A stretch of DNA of 64,000 nt from Cryptomeria japonica (taxonomy: Eukaryota > Streptophyta > Pinopsida > Cupressales > Cupressaceae). The stretch lies in NCBI RefSeq assembly GCF_030272615.1, contig NC_081410.1, positions 147,534,349 to 147,598,348 of the forward strand, read 5' to 3'. Made by a program: the position numbers and the translations under genes. Shown here one piece after another: positions 38,001 through 50,000 of this stretch (position 1 is the stretch's first letter; each line of letters opens with the position of its first letter). A model generated the notes under the pieces. That model searched no databases and was not told where the DNA came from. It saw only the letters and a list, made by a program, of their open reading frames with translations.

Positions 38001-41000
38001 TTATTTGTAGGATACAAGTTGTTGAAAGGCGCAACATGGTAGAATGAAGGTGACCCACAACTAAGCCTTTCCAACATATGTTTGGTTGTTGATGTGGGCT
38101 TATGCATGTTTGGTTGGGAGAAAGTATGTTTGGAGTTAATGTTGGTGTGACTTGAACTATCTTCACCTCCATGTGGCCCCAAAATGGCACTAAGTTTCTT
38201 GTTTTAATTTTGAAGCCATTCATTTCATGCATGATATTATTTTCTTGTTGCCTTTTGTTTATTGCGATACTTCATTCTTCATTCATAGTAGCAGACTAGC
38301 ACGCAACCTTCACAAATATCCAACTCATCGTGTGAAGTGGAGCAACAGATAATGTCCATTTGTCACAACTTGTAATATTGCTAAAGGGCATCAAAGAAGG
38401 CATTCAATCCATCAATCTGCAACCTTCACTTTTTTACGTGGGCTCACAGACTTCTCACGCCATCTCCCATGAGACTCTAGCTGCCATGTGGCCTTCAACA
38501 CTAAGCAAAGTTTGTATTCAAATCAGATTTTAATCTATTTGCATTGATTTTCTTTATTGAGGTGACTTCAAGTCACGACAATAATCCCCCTACCAAGCTC
38601 ACGCCTCATCACCCACATAGCAAGCAAACTTTACTTCTGTTCAACTGGATTTTATAAGATATAAATATGTGGCAAGTGTAATTTGACTGTTTTCTAACGA
38701 GTACTCTAACCTCCTTCAGTGATAACCTTGTTTTGTGTTAGAAAATTTAAACCATAACACATATTGTTAATGGTCTATTCTAAGTCACAGTTAAAATATT
38801 ATGTTGCATTAAAAATAGGCACAGTGGGTAAATTTGTAAAACCTCTTTATTTTGCTTGGTAAGTCAAATTCGAGTACCATTTGTTGCAAAAGTGGTTTAT
38901 TTTTTTGCCACAAATACAATGTCTCATTATCCAAAAGTGTACTTTTCTTCCTACCCTTTTAATGTATCAAAAATCTAAGTGACTCACTACACTTACATAT
39001 GTGTCTGTGGACAAGGAACCATAGAAATTTGTGACTAAAGCATTTCCAATGTCTTGTTTGTTCCAGAATTGCAAAACAATGCCCTTTCCATATATTGGCT
39101 CACAAATTCAGGGAAGATAGTTGAATTCACATCCACTACAACAACAATTTGAGATTCAAAGAGTAGAGAAATTCATGCAGTTGGCAAGGTTGATAATGCC
39201 TCTTATGTTTACACATTCTCCCATTTTCCTCGAGAGGATTAATTCTCCTACTTCCAGCAAAGGCAGTTCATCTTCTCTGCCAACTTCTGTTGCATCAGGA
39301 TTCAAAGGCCCTTCACAAAGAGTATCTAGAAGATCTTTCTATCAGGGCAAACAATGGAGCATTTGAGCATCATTTTTGGGATGGGAGGGGAGGGGGGGAG
39401 AGATGAGCGTGGGGCAGGCTTTATAGCCTTCCTCTTTTCTCTCACATGAGGAAACATATTGTTATTTTTCTCTCTTTTTGGAGGGTAGTTTTTTCCCACA
39501 AGGTTTTCTACCTTTCTCCACTTTTTGAGAGATGACTTTGTACATGGGTATGTATGTGTTTTTTATGACACCTCCAACATAGAATAAAATACTAAGTATT
39601 CTATCCTCTCTTGAACAAGGAAACCTTATATGCTAAACAATGTGATCAAGTAAGTCAACCCCAAGGTTTCTTTAGTCAGGTCTTGATGATGCAATTTGGA
39701 TAGACTTAGTTGAAATGATGTGAAATTGCTGTTTGGACAAAGGGACTTACACAATTTTTCTAGGATTTTATCACTTCTTTCACAAGGAAGACTCTAGCTA
39801 ACATTCTTGAATAACTTATGATTGTGCAATTAGGTTCTTGAAACTAATCCTAACGAAGGCTTTGAAATAAAATGCAAAAGGAATGAGGGCTTAGAAATCT
39901 ACTCCTAACAATGTAAGATATCACTATTGATTTAGTGAAACCTGTGATGTCCGCATATTGTCAAATAATAGTAATCTATATCTTAATATGCTTATGCATC
40001 AATTATTTAATTATGAGTTTATTGTTCATTCGAATTAAAGATTTGAATGAACCGCTTAGTAATAAACAGATTATTATATTACATATTTCATTAAATAACA
40101 TTTTTAAAAATTCTTATTAATATTTCAAGATCATTAATTAAATAAATATCAAGGAAACAATTAGAATAATCATTCAGCGTACTTCAATAATGACAGACCA
40201 GATCTGACACATGTCAGATTTGCCTACTTTGCATCAATTAAATAGACCATTCATGAATTAAAAAGCAGTGATCATATTATTATTAACATTGTCAAATTAT
40301 ATTCTAAGTCATACGTTTACATGCTGCAATCTGATTAAGTGAATATAATAGTTTGTTGAGAGCAGCAAATAACTAAATAGAGATTAGTAAATAGATACCT
40401 CCTTTTCCAATGGATATAACCACGAATTAGAGACATGACTCTTGAGCGATTAGGGAGGCTATAAGAGACCCATTCCCATGCATCCAAGAAGGCATCAAAT
40501 GCTGAGGGAGAAAAGCAGTTCGGTCAAATTGAGATTAGAACAGCAGTTTGGTAAGGAAGATTCATGATTTAATATTGATTGATCACCATTTCAATAAAGA
40601 AATTTACAGATTATATGATAAGTTTATTATTGTATAAATATGATAGGAAGGATAGTAAATTTCTTATATATTTAAAGTATTTAATATTCTTGTATTATCA
40701 GTAGAAATTATTATATGAAGAGAGTTAATGGTTCTATGAACTATTAATAACTTATATAATAGGTAATTAGCAAATACATAAATAATTGGTAATATAATTT
40801 TTGTTATATATTTAAATCAGAATAAGGATAATAGATCAATATATGATAATGATGTTAGCAAGATTTATATTCACTTGATATACATACATATATGCTTGAA
40901 ATTATATCAATAAGATTATATTTATATATTTATAAAAAAACATGAATTATAAATATATATATTATTATGGATAGATTAAAATGAATAAATTACTTTGATT

Positions 41001-44000
41001 ATATTTTCTTAGATTATTTATATATGTGCGCATGTCTTATCTCATAATCAATCAAAGAAATTGAGGAAGTAAGTTAGGAATTGCAGTTTACCGGCTCTCC
41101 CAAGCTAAGTAGGCCACCCCGATGGATGGAATTGTCATAGTGGGACGCTCCTGTATCTTGTGGGTCAAGAGGTGAGTTGTCATAGTGGGATGTTGCACAC
41201 TCTTGGGTTTAGTTGGGTTGAGTAGTTTACAGGCACCCTTGCGAGGCTTTCTTACCAAACTAAACTATGATTGTTTATGGGTAGAAAGACATGTTTATCA
41301 TTCTATGTAATATATTTGGTATTAATCCATGTATTTTTTTATTTGTCTATTCCTAAGTTTATTGAATGACTAGATGAAGTTACTCTTATATATTGAAAAA
41401 ATGATAAACTATATCGTGGAATTACTAATTCAGGACAAAATTTAGGTAATCACTAGTTGGAGACATTACAAAACCAAACCACACTTTGCTTCACCATGAG
41501 ATAACAACTACACAAAGGTGATGCAATCTTATAAGGTATGCTAATGATTTTCAAATCACTTGTACACATTTACACCATAAGCATATGAATCAATGAGTAT
41601 AAAGCAATTAAAGTTAAGCTTTTGAAATAAGTTTAGATTAACCATGCACTGCAATCTGCAATCGACAAACCACAAATGGTATGAACTAAGAGGTTTCACG
41701 ATAAGTCAACAACAACGTCTTCCATTTAACTAAAGAACTCCATTAAAACTGATCTAAAATTAACTTGAGAAGTAGGAAACCATGCTAACATTCAAAACAA
41801 CACACGTGCTCACCAAGCTTCTATGAGTTTGTAGTTATTTTGGTAATATCTTAGCAACAATTCCACAAAAGTCTCTTGCTATAAATGAAATGGGCAAGCT
41901 TTATATAGAGCTCCCAATTAAGGCGACAAAACCCTAAAGAAGGGTAGTAACAACTACCATCTTACCTACTAAGTTGACATATGAGATAACAGATATCCCC
42001 AACAACACATACTACGAGGAAGAAGAGCAAATAAGAAAATCCCATGTTGACTAGGATCACAAATTATCGTCTAGGATGGCATGCTTGTTGGGTATTCCAT
42101 CATTTCTACCGTAGGATAGTTTGTTTTATTTGTTAGTGTGAGTATGTTTGTTAGAATAATTTGGATTGTTTGTTATCATTTGTTAAAACCGTGAGTGCCA
42201 TTTAGAGTACTTCATTCACTGCCATCGCTTTGTATATATACCCTTATGATAATGAATTTGATCAATTCGATTGCGTTGTGAAATCTGATATGGTATCAGA
42301 GCGTTTAACTATTTCTGTGTCTATGTGATAGAATACTTTGGGATTGAAATTGCTGCTATATACTTATTTGGCTCGCATTGAGTTTGGCGGGTTTCTTTCA
42401 TCAGTGTGTGTTGTTAAGCATTATTGATCTTATATTGCTATAGATCCATGAAGATCAAGTGTTGCTATTGATGTGCTTGGAGGTCTAACCGTATGGATGC
42501 TTTGTTGGGCATAAGTGACAAACCTTTAATGACAACGCCATTATAGAGTATATGAGTGGGCATTTGTGACAAGCAATTGATTACCAAGTTTGAGTGTTTA
42601 GTGGTGAACAAACTAACTGCTAATTTGTGTGATGCGATGGAGCCCTACCTTGTTGGTTATTGCGAGCAGTGCATTAACTCTGATCTGGGTTCAGCATGTT
42701 GAAGGGACCGATGCTTCTTTCTATTGGTAGTAGCATGGACAAATACACATCCATATTGGTGGAGAATGACATTGGCAACTTGTCTATATCTCACTGAGGA
42801 GATCATGATGTTGGTAATCGACTAGAGACGTGATTTCTTGGCTTTCGATGCTTTGATTGGTTGAAGAGGCATCAACACTATTCTGAATATGTTGACTTGT
42901 GGGTCGATCTGTGCACAAAAGAGGTCGTGCTTCATTCAAGGGCCTTTGGAGCTTGATATGATATTGGCGGTTTATTGTTTCTTCACTGTAAAGAAACACA
43001 CCCATTTCTGTTCGAAGCCTTTTTATTGACAGAACAATCCCTTATGCCGTTTTTGTTATTATTATTTCGAGCTATGTGAAATCCATTATGGCTCATGGGA
43101 GGAGTCTTCATTGCCGCATGCTGTTGGACCTGTACTGCCCTCAGAGGGGTCTTTGTTGTGTGAGTAGTTTACATTGTGGGTCTCACGCTATAGCTTGATC
43201 ATGTTGTGGACTAGATAATTGGGTGTTAGTATCAGATTTGGTAGTACCTGTTGCATCTTGGGGCATGTTCTAGATGTACGGATGGTCATATGGCTATGAT
43301 AATAGGGGTCTCGCCGCTTTCGGTTGGTGATATTTTTATTTTTTGTTTATTTTATTTTGTTACATTTTTAGCTTTCAAAATGAGGTATATCAAGTAGATA
43401 TGGGACAAGTGAGTTGCTAGATAGGGTTGTTAGAATGAATTTATGATTCAAATGAGAAAGAGTTCAAAAACTAAAAATTGTAAGCCTATCTTTTAAACAA
43501 AATTATTTAATTTCAAATCTTCCAAGGGGGGTGTTGTTTTTCTTCCTTCTCTAACACAATGGTAAGCAGTTCTCCCAAATTCCTTCTTCTAGACTCTCAG
43601 CTACTACGCGGGAATAACTATTCCACATGGAAGACCAAACTCAAAACTCAACTCGAGTTTGAAGAAGTTTGGGATGTGGTCAATGGCACTGCAACGAGAC
43701 ATCAAACAGATGTTGACGAGTAGAAGAAATTTGATCAAGTCGACATAAAGGCTAAATTGATCATTCTATTAAGTGTGTATGAGGCGAAGAATCAAAATTA
43801 GATCCTAAATTTGCAGAGTTAGCTACACAGCCCAAAGATGAAGAATGGAGAATAGTTAGAATCCTTCTTGAAAAGGATTGCAGAATTGAGGGCTTCTCTA
43901 CAAGCTTTGGGAGAAAAGACCGAGGATGCAATTTTGGTGCCTATTGTTCTATGGGCACTATCGTCCAGATACAAGGTCTTTGTGACAACTTTGAATGTCA

Positions 44001-47000
44001 CTGAGATGATGCCCACATTCGAGAAGCTAGTAAATCTTCTCCAGAAAGAAGAATCTATCAGCTAGGAACATGATCAGGATGATCATGCCATGACTACTCG
44101 TCATAAAGGCAAGAAGCCCGTGCAACAGTTCAGTAAACCTCTCAAATTTGGAAATTCATCTAAGCCTTAGAAGTAGTGTCCAATCTGTGATAGAGTTGGA
44201 CATGATGTGAAGAATTGTTGGTACAACTCATTTGACAAAGGCTCATCCAACAAAACACATCCAAAGAAGCCCTTTCAAGGTGGCAAACTGCAATGGGAGC
44301 AGAAGACCAAACAAAAGCAACAAAGCAATGTTGCTGAAGCAGATGATTCTCCAAACGAGGAATACGTGCTAGCAGCCCACATTTCAGAAGATGATTCACA
44401 ATCCACCTCTAAATGGTATGTGGACTCAGGTGCTACAAAGCACTTGACTCGACATAAGAAGTGGTTTCACACATTGAAACCCCATCACGGTACAATAACT
44501 CTTGGAGATGATACCACCCATGACATCAAAGGTATTGGTGACATTGTAATATCCCCACTTTGAAATAGAATTTAATAATAAATGATAATAATATCCCCTT
44601 TGAAATAGAATTTAATAATAAATGATAATAATATCCCCACGTTGAAATAGAATTTAATAATAAATTATAATAATATCCCCACTTTGAAATAGAATTTAAT
44701 AATAAATGATAATAATAAAATTAAAATATAAAATGATATAATTAAATATGATTAATTAAAAATTAATTAAGTTAATGAAAAGTCAAAAGAAATGAAAGGA
44801 AAAGTTGTGACTCCCTCAACAATGATATATAAAAGGGAGAAGAAAACCTCATTTGAGGGGGGGATAATTGGGTAATGAGAAGTGCAGATCTGATTTAAAT
44901 AATAAGTGCAGATTTGATTATGAAAGGTTGTGTCCCTTTCAAATGGTAGAAATAATGAAGAGTTGCACTCTTTCAAAGGGTGATAATGGTGAAAGGGTGT
45001 GTCTCTTGCCAAAGGGCATACATGATGAAGAGGTGTGACCTCTCCCTCAAATTGAGAGATATAAAGGGAAGGAATCAAAAGCATCTAGTGAGAGCAGCAT
45101 TGATAAGATCAGATCAGAATTGTTATCAAGTTACAGGAAGTAACATTTGTGTTCTTTGTGGTATGCCTCCCAATCTACAAGCAACATCTATAGTGCGAAC
45201 TCCAACCGCAGGCTACAATTTGCGTATAGGTAAGAGGGGTTAAGAAGTTTTAAGGTATATATGTGTGTGGACATGTGTGCCACACACACACATATATATT
45301 AATGCATTTTTATGAATACATATATCTCTAATGATTACTTATATGAATGTAGCAATAAAGATAGGAATCTATGTAGAATATGTATGTATATTTAGGATCA
45401 TTAGAAAGATTAAAGAATATGTAAATGAAGACGTAAATTATGGAATGGAAAACAGTAATGAATCATAAAATGTAATATTAATGTGATTATATGATGGAGG
45501 CTATATGGAAGAAATTCCTTTAGCCTAATGGAGGGATTATGATAATCCCTGGTAGGCAGTATATACTGAATATCTATATGCATATATATGGCTTGGTTGA
45601 CTAAGTTCATCCAAGAAGAGACGGATCTGGCCGGTCCCCTCTGATGGACTTGGATGATGAGATGCATCATCCAAGGCAAGGAATTGACATATGGTCTTCC
45701 TTGAATGGCTTGGGTGTAAGAAATTACACCCAAGACAGGAATCGAATTAACCTTCGATTTCCTGGATGGCTTTGGTGTAAGAAGTTACATCCAAGATAGG
45801 AATCGAATTAACCTTCGATTTCCTGGATGGCTTGGATGTAAGAAGTTACATCCAAGACAGGAATCAAATTAACCTTCGATTTCCTGGATGGCTTGGGTGT
45901 AAGAAGTTACATCCAAGACAAGAATCGAATTAACCTTCGATTTCCTGGATGGCTTGGGTGTAAGAAGTTACATCCAAGACAGGAATCGAATTAACCTTCG
46001 ATTTCTTGGATGGCTTGGGTGTAAGAAGTTACATCCAAGACAGGAATCGAATTAACCTTTGATTTCTTGGATGGCTTGGGTGTAAGAAATTACATCCAAG
46101 AGAGGAATCGAATTCACCTTCGATTTCCTGGATGGCTTGGAACCAAGATGGGTTCCAAGAAGGTGAGCTTCACAACTGCTTAAGGACATATCTTCGTATG
46201 GCATTCGTATCCTTTTTATTTTAAAGAATTGAAAGTAGTGTTAATTAAGTAATTGAACTTTAATTGCAAATTAGATTAGTTATGTATATATATTTTTGTT
46301 GTGTTCTAACAATCTGTTTTGCAAGACAATGATCTCTAACTAGTAGGGACATTACAGACATCTCTTTGAAGTTTGACATTAATCGTTGCAGGATTACTAA
46401 TGTTTTGTACGTGCCAGGACTTACCAAAATTTTTCTTTCTGTTAATCAATTTCTTGATCATAATCTTAGGTTTGAATTTGATTCAACTAAGAAAAAAAAA
46501 GTCCGTCTTATCAAAGATAAGTCTAAAAATGCAAAAAAAGTTGCTAGTGCTACTAAGGTTGGTAGAATGTTTAGGCTTGATACAATTGCTGAAAATTAGG
46601 CCTTAGTGACAAAGGACAATGATATTGCTATCTTTGGCATTGTAGATTTGGTCATTTGAGCACTAGTTACTTGCTAAAACTCAGTCAGAAAAGCATGGTC
46701 AAAGGGCTTCCATCACTTGAGAAGTCAAGTGTTGTTTGTTCTAGCTGTATTGCTGGAAAACATCACAGAGCACCCTTCTATCCTAGTGGGCATCGTGCAA
46801 GCCAGCCTTTGCAGTTGGTGCATACCGATTTGTGCGGTCCCATGCCACCTAGTCACAATGGATACAGGTACTTTCAGCTTTTTGTTGATGATCATACAAG
46901 GAAAATGTGGGTATATTGCTTGCAGCATAAAGATGAAGCTCTTTCATATTTCAAAGAGTTTTGCAATCCGGTGGAGAAAGATACGAATCAATATATTCGT

Positions 47001-50000
47001 GCCCTCCGCTCAGATCGAGGGGGGGAATACGCCAACACAAAATTCTCCATATATCTGAAGGAAAATGGAATCCGATGTCAATTGATTGCAACATTCACAC
47101 CTCAACAAAATGGTGTTGCAGAACGAAGGAATCACATCATCATGGAGATGGTCCGGAGTATATTGAAAGATTCTCAACTAGAGCATGCATATTGGTTAAA
47201 GTTGTTCACACAACAATTTATCTTTTGAATCGTGCACCTACCAAAGCTCTTGATGGCATCACTCCAGAAGAAGCATGGACATGGGTAGGGCCTTCTATCT
47301 CACATCTTTGTGTTTTTTGGATGCATTGCTTATATGCATATTCCTAAACAAAAAAGGAATAAGCTTGATCAAAAGTCAAGGCAATGCATTCTTCTTGGAT
47401 ATAGTAATGAATCTAAGGCACATCGCCTCATGAATCCCAACACAAAGAAGATTTACAATAGTAGGGATGTAATTTTTGATGAGAAGAGTGCGTCAAGTGC
47501 TCCTCCCACTTCATCACCTACTACAGACAATGCAACTATGTTCAACTTGGATGGTAAAAATGATGAGAACATTGATAATCAATCAATACCCACCAATGTC
47601 ACAAAATCATTACCAAAATGGTATACTGGTACCATTCGAGATGCAAAGCTAGATGGAGTCCTAGACACTTCCACTACGGGTCCAAGGACTTGCAACATGG
47701 CTCACAATGAGGTAAACTTTGCACCAATGACTTCAATTGTTGAAAATTTTGAGCCATCTAATGTTTAGGAAGCACTAGAATCAAAGCCTTGAAAAGAGGC
47801 TATGGATGTAGAGTATCAATCTCTGATGAAAAACAACACTTGGGAGCTTGTTGATCTACCACATGGTAAGAAAGCAGTTGGTTGTAAATGGATTTTTAAA
47901 ACTAAGTATAAAGCAAATGGTAGTGTAGATAAACATAAGGCTAGACTTGTAGCCAAGGGTTATGCCCAGAAAGGAGGGATAGACTATGAGGAAACATTTG
48001 CTCCCATTGCAAAGATAAAAACCATTAGAATGTTTTTGCTTTAGCAGCCCAATTTGGATGGAAATTGTACCAAATGGACGTAAAAAGTGCCTTTCTTAAT
48101 GGAGATCTTAAGGAAGAGGTATATATGACCCAACCAAAGGGATATGTTGCAATTGGTAAAGAAGAAAAGGTGTGCAAGCTAATCAAGTCCTTGTATGGTC
48201 TCAAACAGTCTCTTAGAGCTTGCTATATCAAAATTGATGAGCATTTGCTAAAACATGGTTTCACTAGGCATCCATATGATCCAAATCTCTACCTCAAGGA
48301 TCAAGGGAGGGATATTGTGATAATTAATGTATTTGTTCATGACTTAGTTATCATAGGCAGCTTAGAAGCAATGATTGAAGCAACCAAGAATGACCTCAAG
48401 AAGGCTTTAGATATGACCTATTTCGGGCTACTACACTATTGTCTAGGCTTAGAGGTATGGCAAGCAAATCACCATTTCTTGGGGAAGTAAGAAGCAACCC
48501 ACAGTTGCTCGTTCCTCAATAGAAGCAGAATATCGTGCAATAGTTTGTGAACCAGTTTGGCTATGTTGCATATTAGAAGGATTGGGGGTACCACAAAACT
48601 AGCCTACAGTCCTCTATTGCGATAATCACAGTGTTCTTAAGCTTGTTCGTAGTCTAGTGTTTCATGAATAGACCAAGCATATTGAAGTCGACTGTCACTT
48701 CATTTGCGAACATGTTCAACAAAACAACATTCAAATTCAATTCTGCTCCACATAGGAACAACGTGCTAACATCTTCACCAAGCCTCTTGTACGTGTGAAG
48801 TTTGAAACATTTAAGAGTTCCCTTATTAGTATTTTAAAACAATGATGTAATAAGGGGGGAATGTTGGGTATTCCATCATTTCTAATGTAGGATAGTTTGT
48901 TTTATTTGTTAGTGTGAGTATGTTTGTTAGAATAATTTGGAATGTTTGTTATCATTTGTTAAAACCGTGAGTGCCATTTAGAGCACTTTGTTCACTGCCA
49001 TCACTTCTATATATACCCGTATGATAATGAATTTGATCAATTCGATTGCTATGTGAAATCTGATAATGCTCCGTATTTCTTTCTTTGATAGCAAATTCAA
49101 TGAACTTGGACATGATAATTTCAAGCACATCCATTGGTGCTCTTAGCATATTCTCCACTTTATACTCAATGATTGCCAAGTTAGCAGTACATGTGGCAAG
49201 AGTCTTCCCATTCTGATCCCGATTCTTGGATACCATTCATGAAAATTAGAAATGAATCAGCATTTTCCATATGATCCTTTGAAATAGAATTTTTAGCCTT
49301 GAGGTAAATACTTTGCATTTTGTCTTTCAGGTCCTTTGCATTCATGTTTCCATCATCACTCATTTCTTGATCAAACATTGCTTCCACTAAAACAAGGATT
49401 CTATTTTGAATATCCTTGACCATCTTCTTTATTTGAACGCAATCATTCTCAACCCTTTCAATTATCTCCCTTTTCATAATCAAAGCACAATACCAACATT
49501 GGAAATCATACGCTTGGTTCACCTCCATCACATTTCCATCAACTAAAGTTTGCTTAGAAACATTCATTAATGCATATAGACGTGGAATAGTCTTCTCTTT
49601 GACAGCATGGAATTCTTGACATAGGGCAGCTATAGCTTGAATTCTATCCAAGAGAGCGACAACTCTCCCATACACTCGAACCAATTCTTCCATAAATCCA
49701 TTCGCTCTGTCCGAAATGCTTCCAATCCATCCCTTTGCCACTTGAGTCGTTGACCTCATTCCCTCCAAGTCCTCAATTGATTCTTTTGGAAGTGTTGCAA
49801 GAGGTACAATGTTCCTTTAGCTTGCTGGATTGAATTCATCAAATGCTGTATGTAGTTTCTCAATTGCTTGTTTTTTGTCTTCAACTGATTCTTCTTTTCT
49901 TCCTCTTTTCTCAATCCTTCCGTAATGGTCATCATGGAATCCTCTAGTTCCTCAACTTCCTATTCCTTTGTTATCGGCCCCAAATCAATTGTCATAACAT

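Larger units (their letters stand above)
44545..46356 (+). mobile_element. Solo LTR nested in the Copia protease gene (1.81 kb)
   Basis: The insert starts TGTAATATCCCC and ends GGGACATTACA, so the first 11 bases match the inverted end at 10 positions. A perfect 5-bp duplication GACAT flanks it (44540-44544 and 46357-46361), and excising it restores the Copia frame. It holds a TATA box (TATATAAAAG near 44826), four 42-bp repeats at its left edge and seven 61-bp repeats near its right end, but no coding domain, primer site or internal region. A solo LTR left by LTR-LTR recombination is the best reading; a short non-autonomous element is the alternative. Confidence 0.85.
42086..49065 (+). mobile_element. 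Ty1/Copia LTR retrotransposon, decayed, inside SPC24 intron 4
   Basis: A 6.98-kb element has 205-bp LTRs (TGTTGGGTATTCC...TGATA), a Met-tRNA-type primer site and a G-rich polypurine tract, with a perfect ATGCT duplication. Gag, protease, integrase, then RT and RNase H remnants occur in that order, which is the Copia order. By eye the LTRs differ at about 11 substitutions and one indel. A 1.8-kb solo LTR is inserted in the protease region. Many TAG stops, frame shifts, a changed RT active site and a missing segment between RT and RNase H make it incapable of autonomous movement. It was inserted in the element B relic. Confidence 0.95.

Noticed and set aside
41941-42004. Left edge of a minus-strand 3' LTR for element B (CCCCAACA at 41997-42004)
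   Set aside because: A TATA box lies downstream on that strand, but there is no polypurine tract, partner LTR or duplication.
45711-46140. CRISPR-like array
   Set aside because: The units are contiguous tandem repeats with no unique spacers, in a plant LTR.
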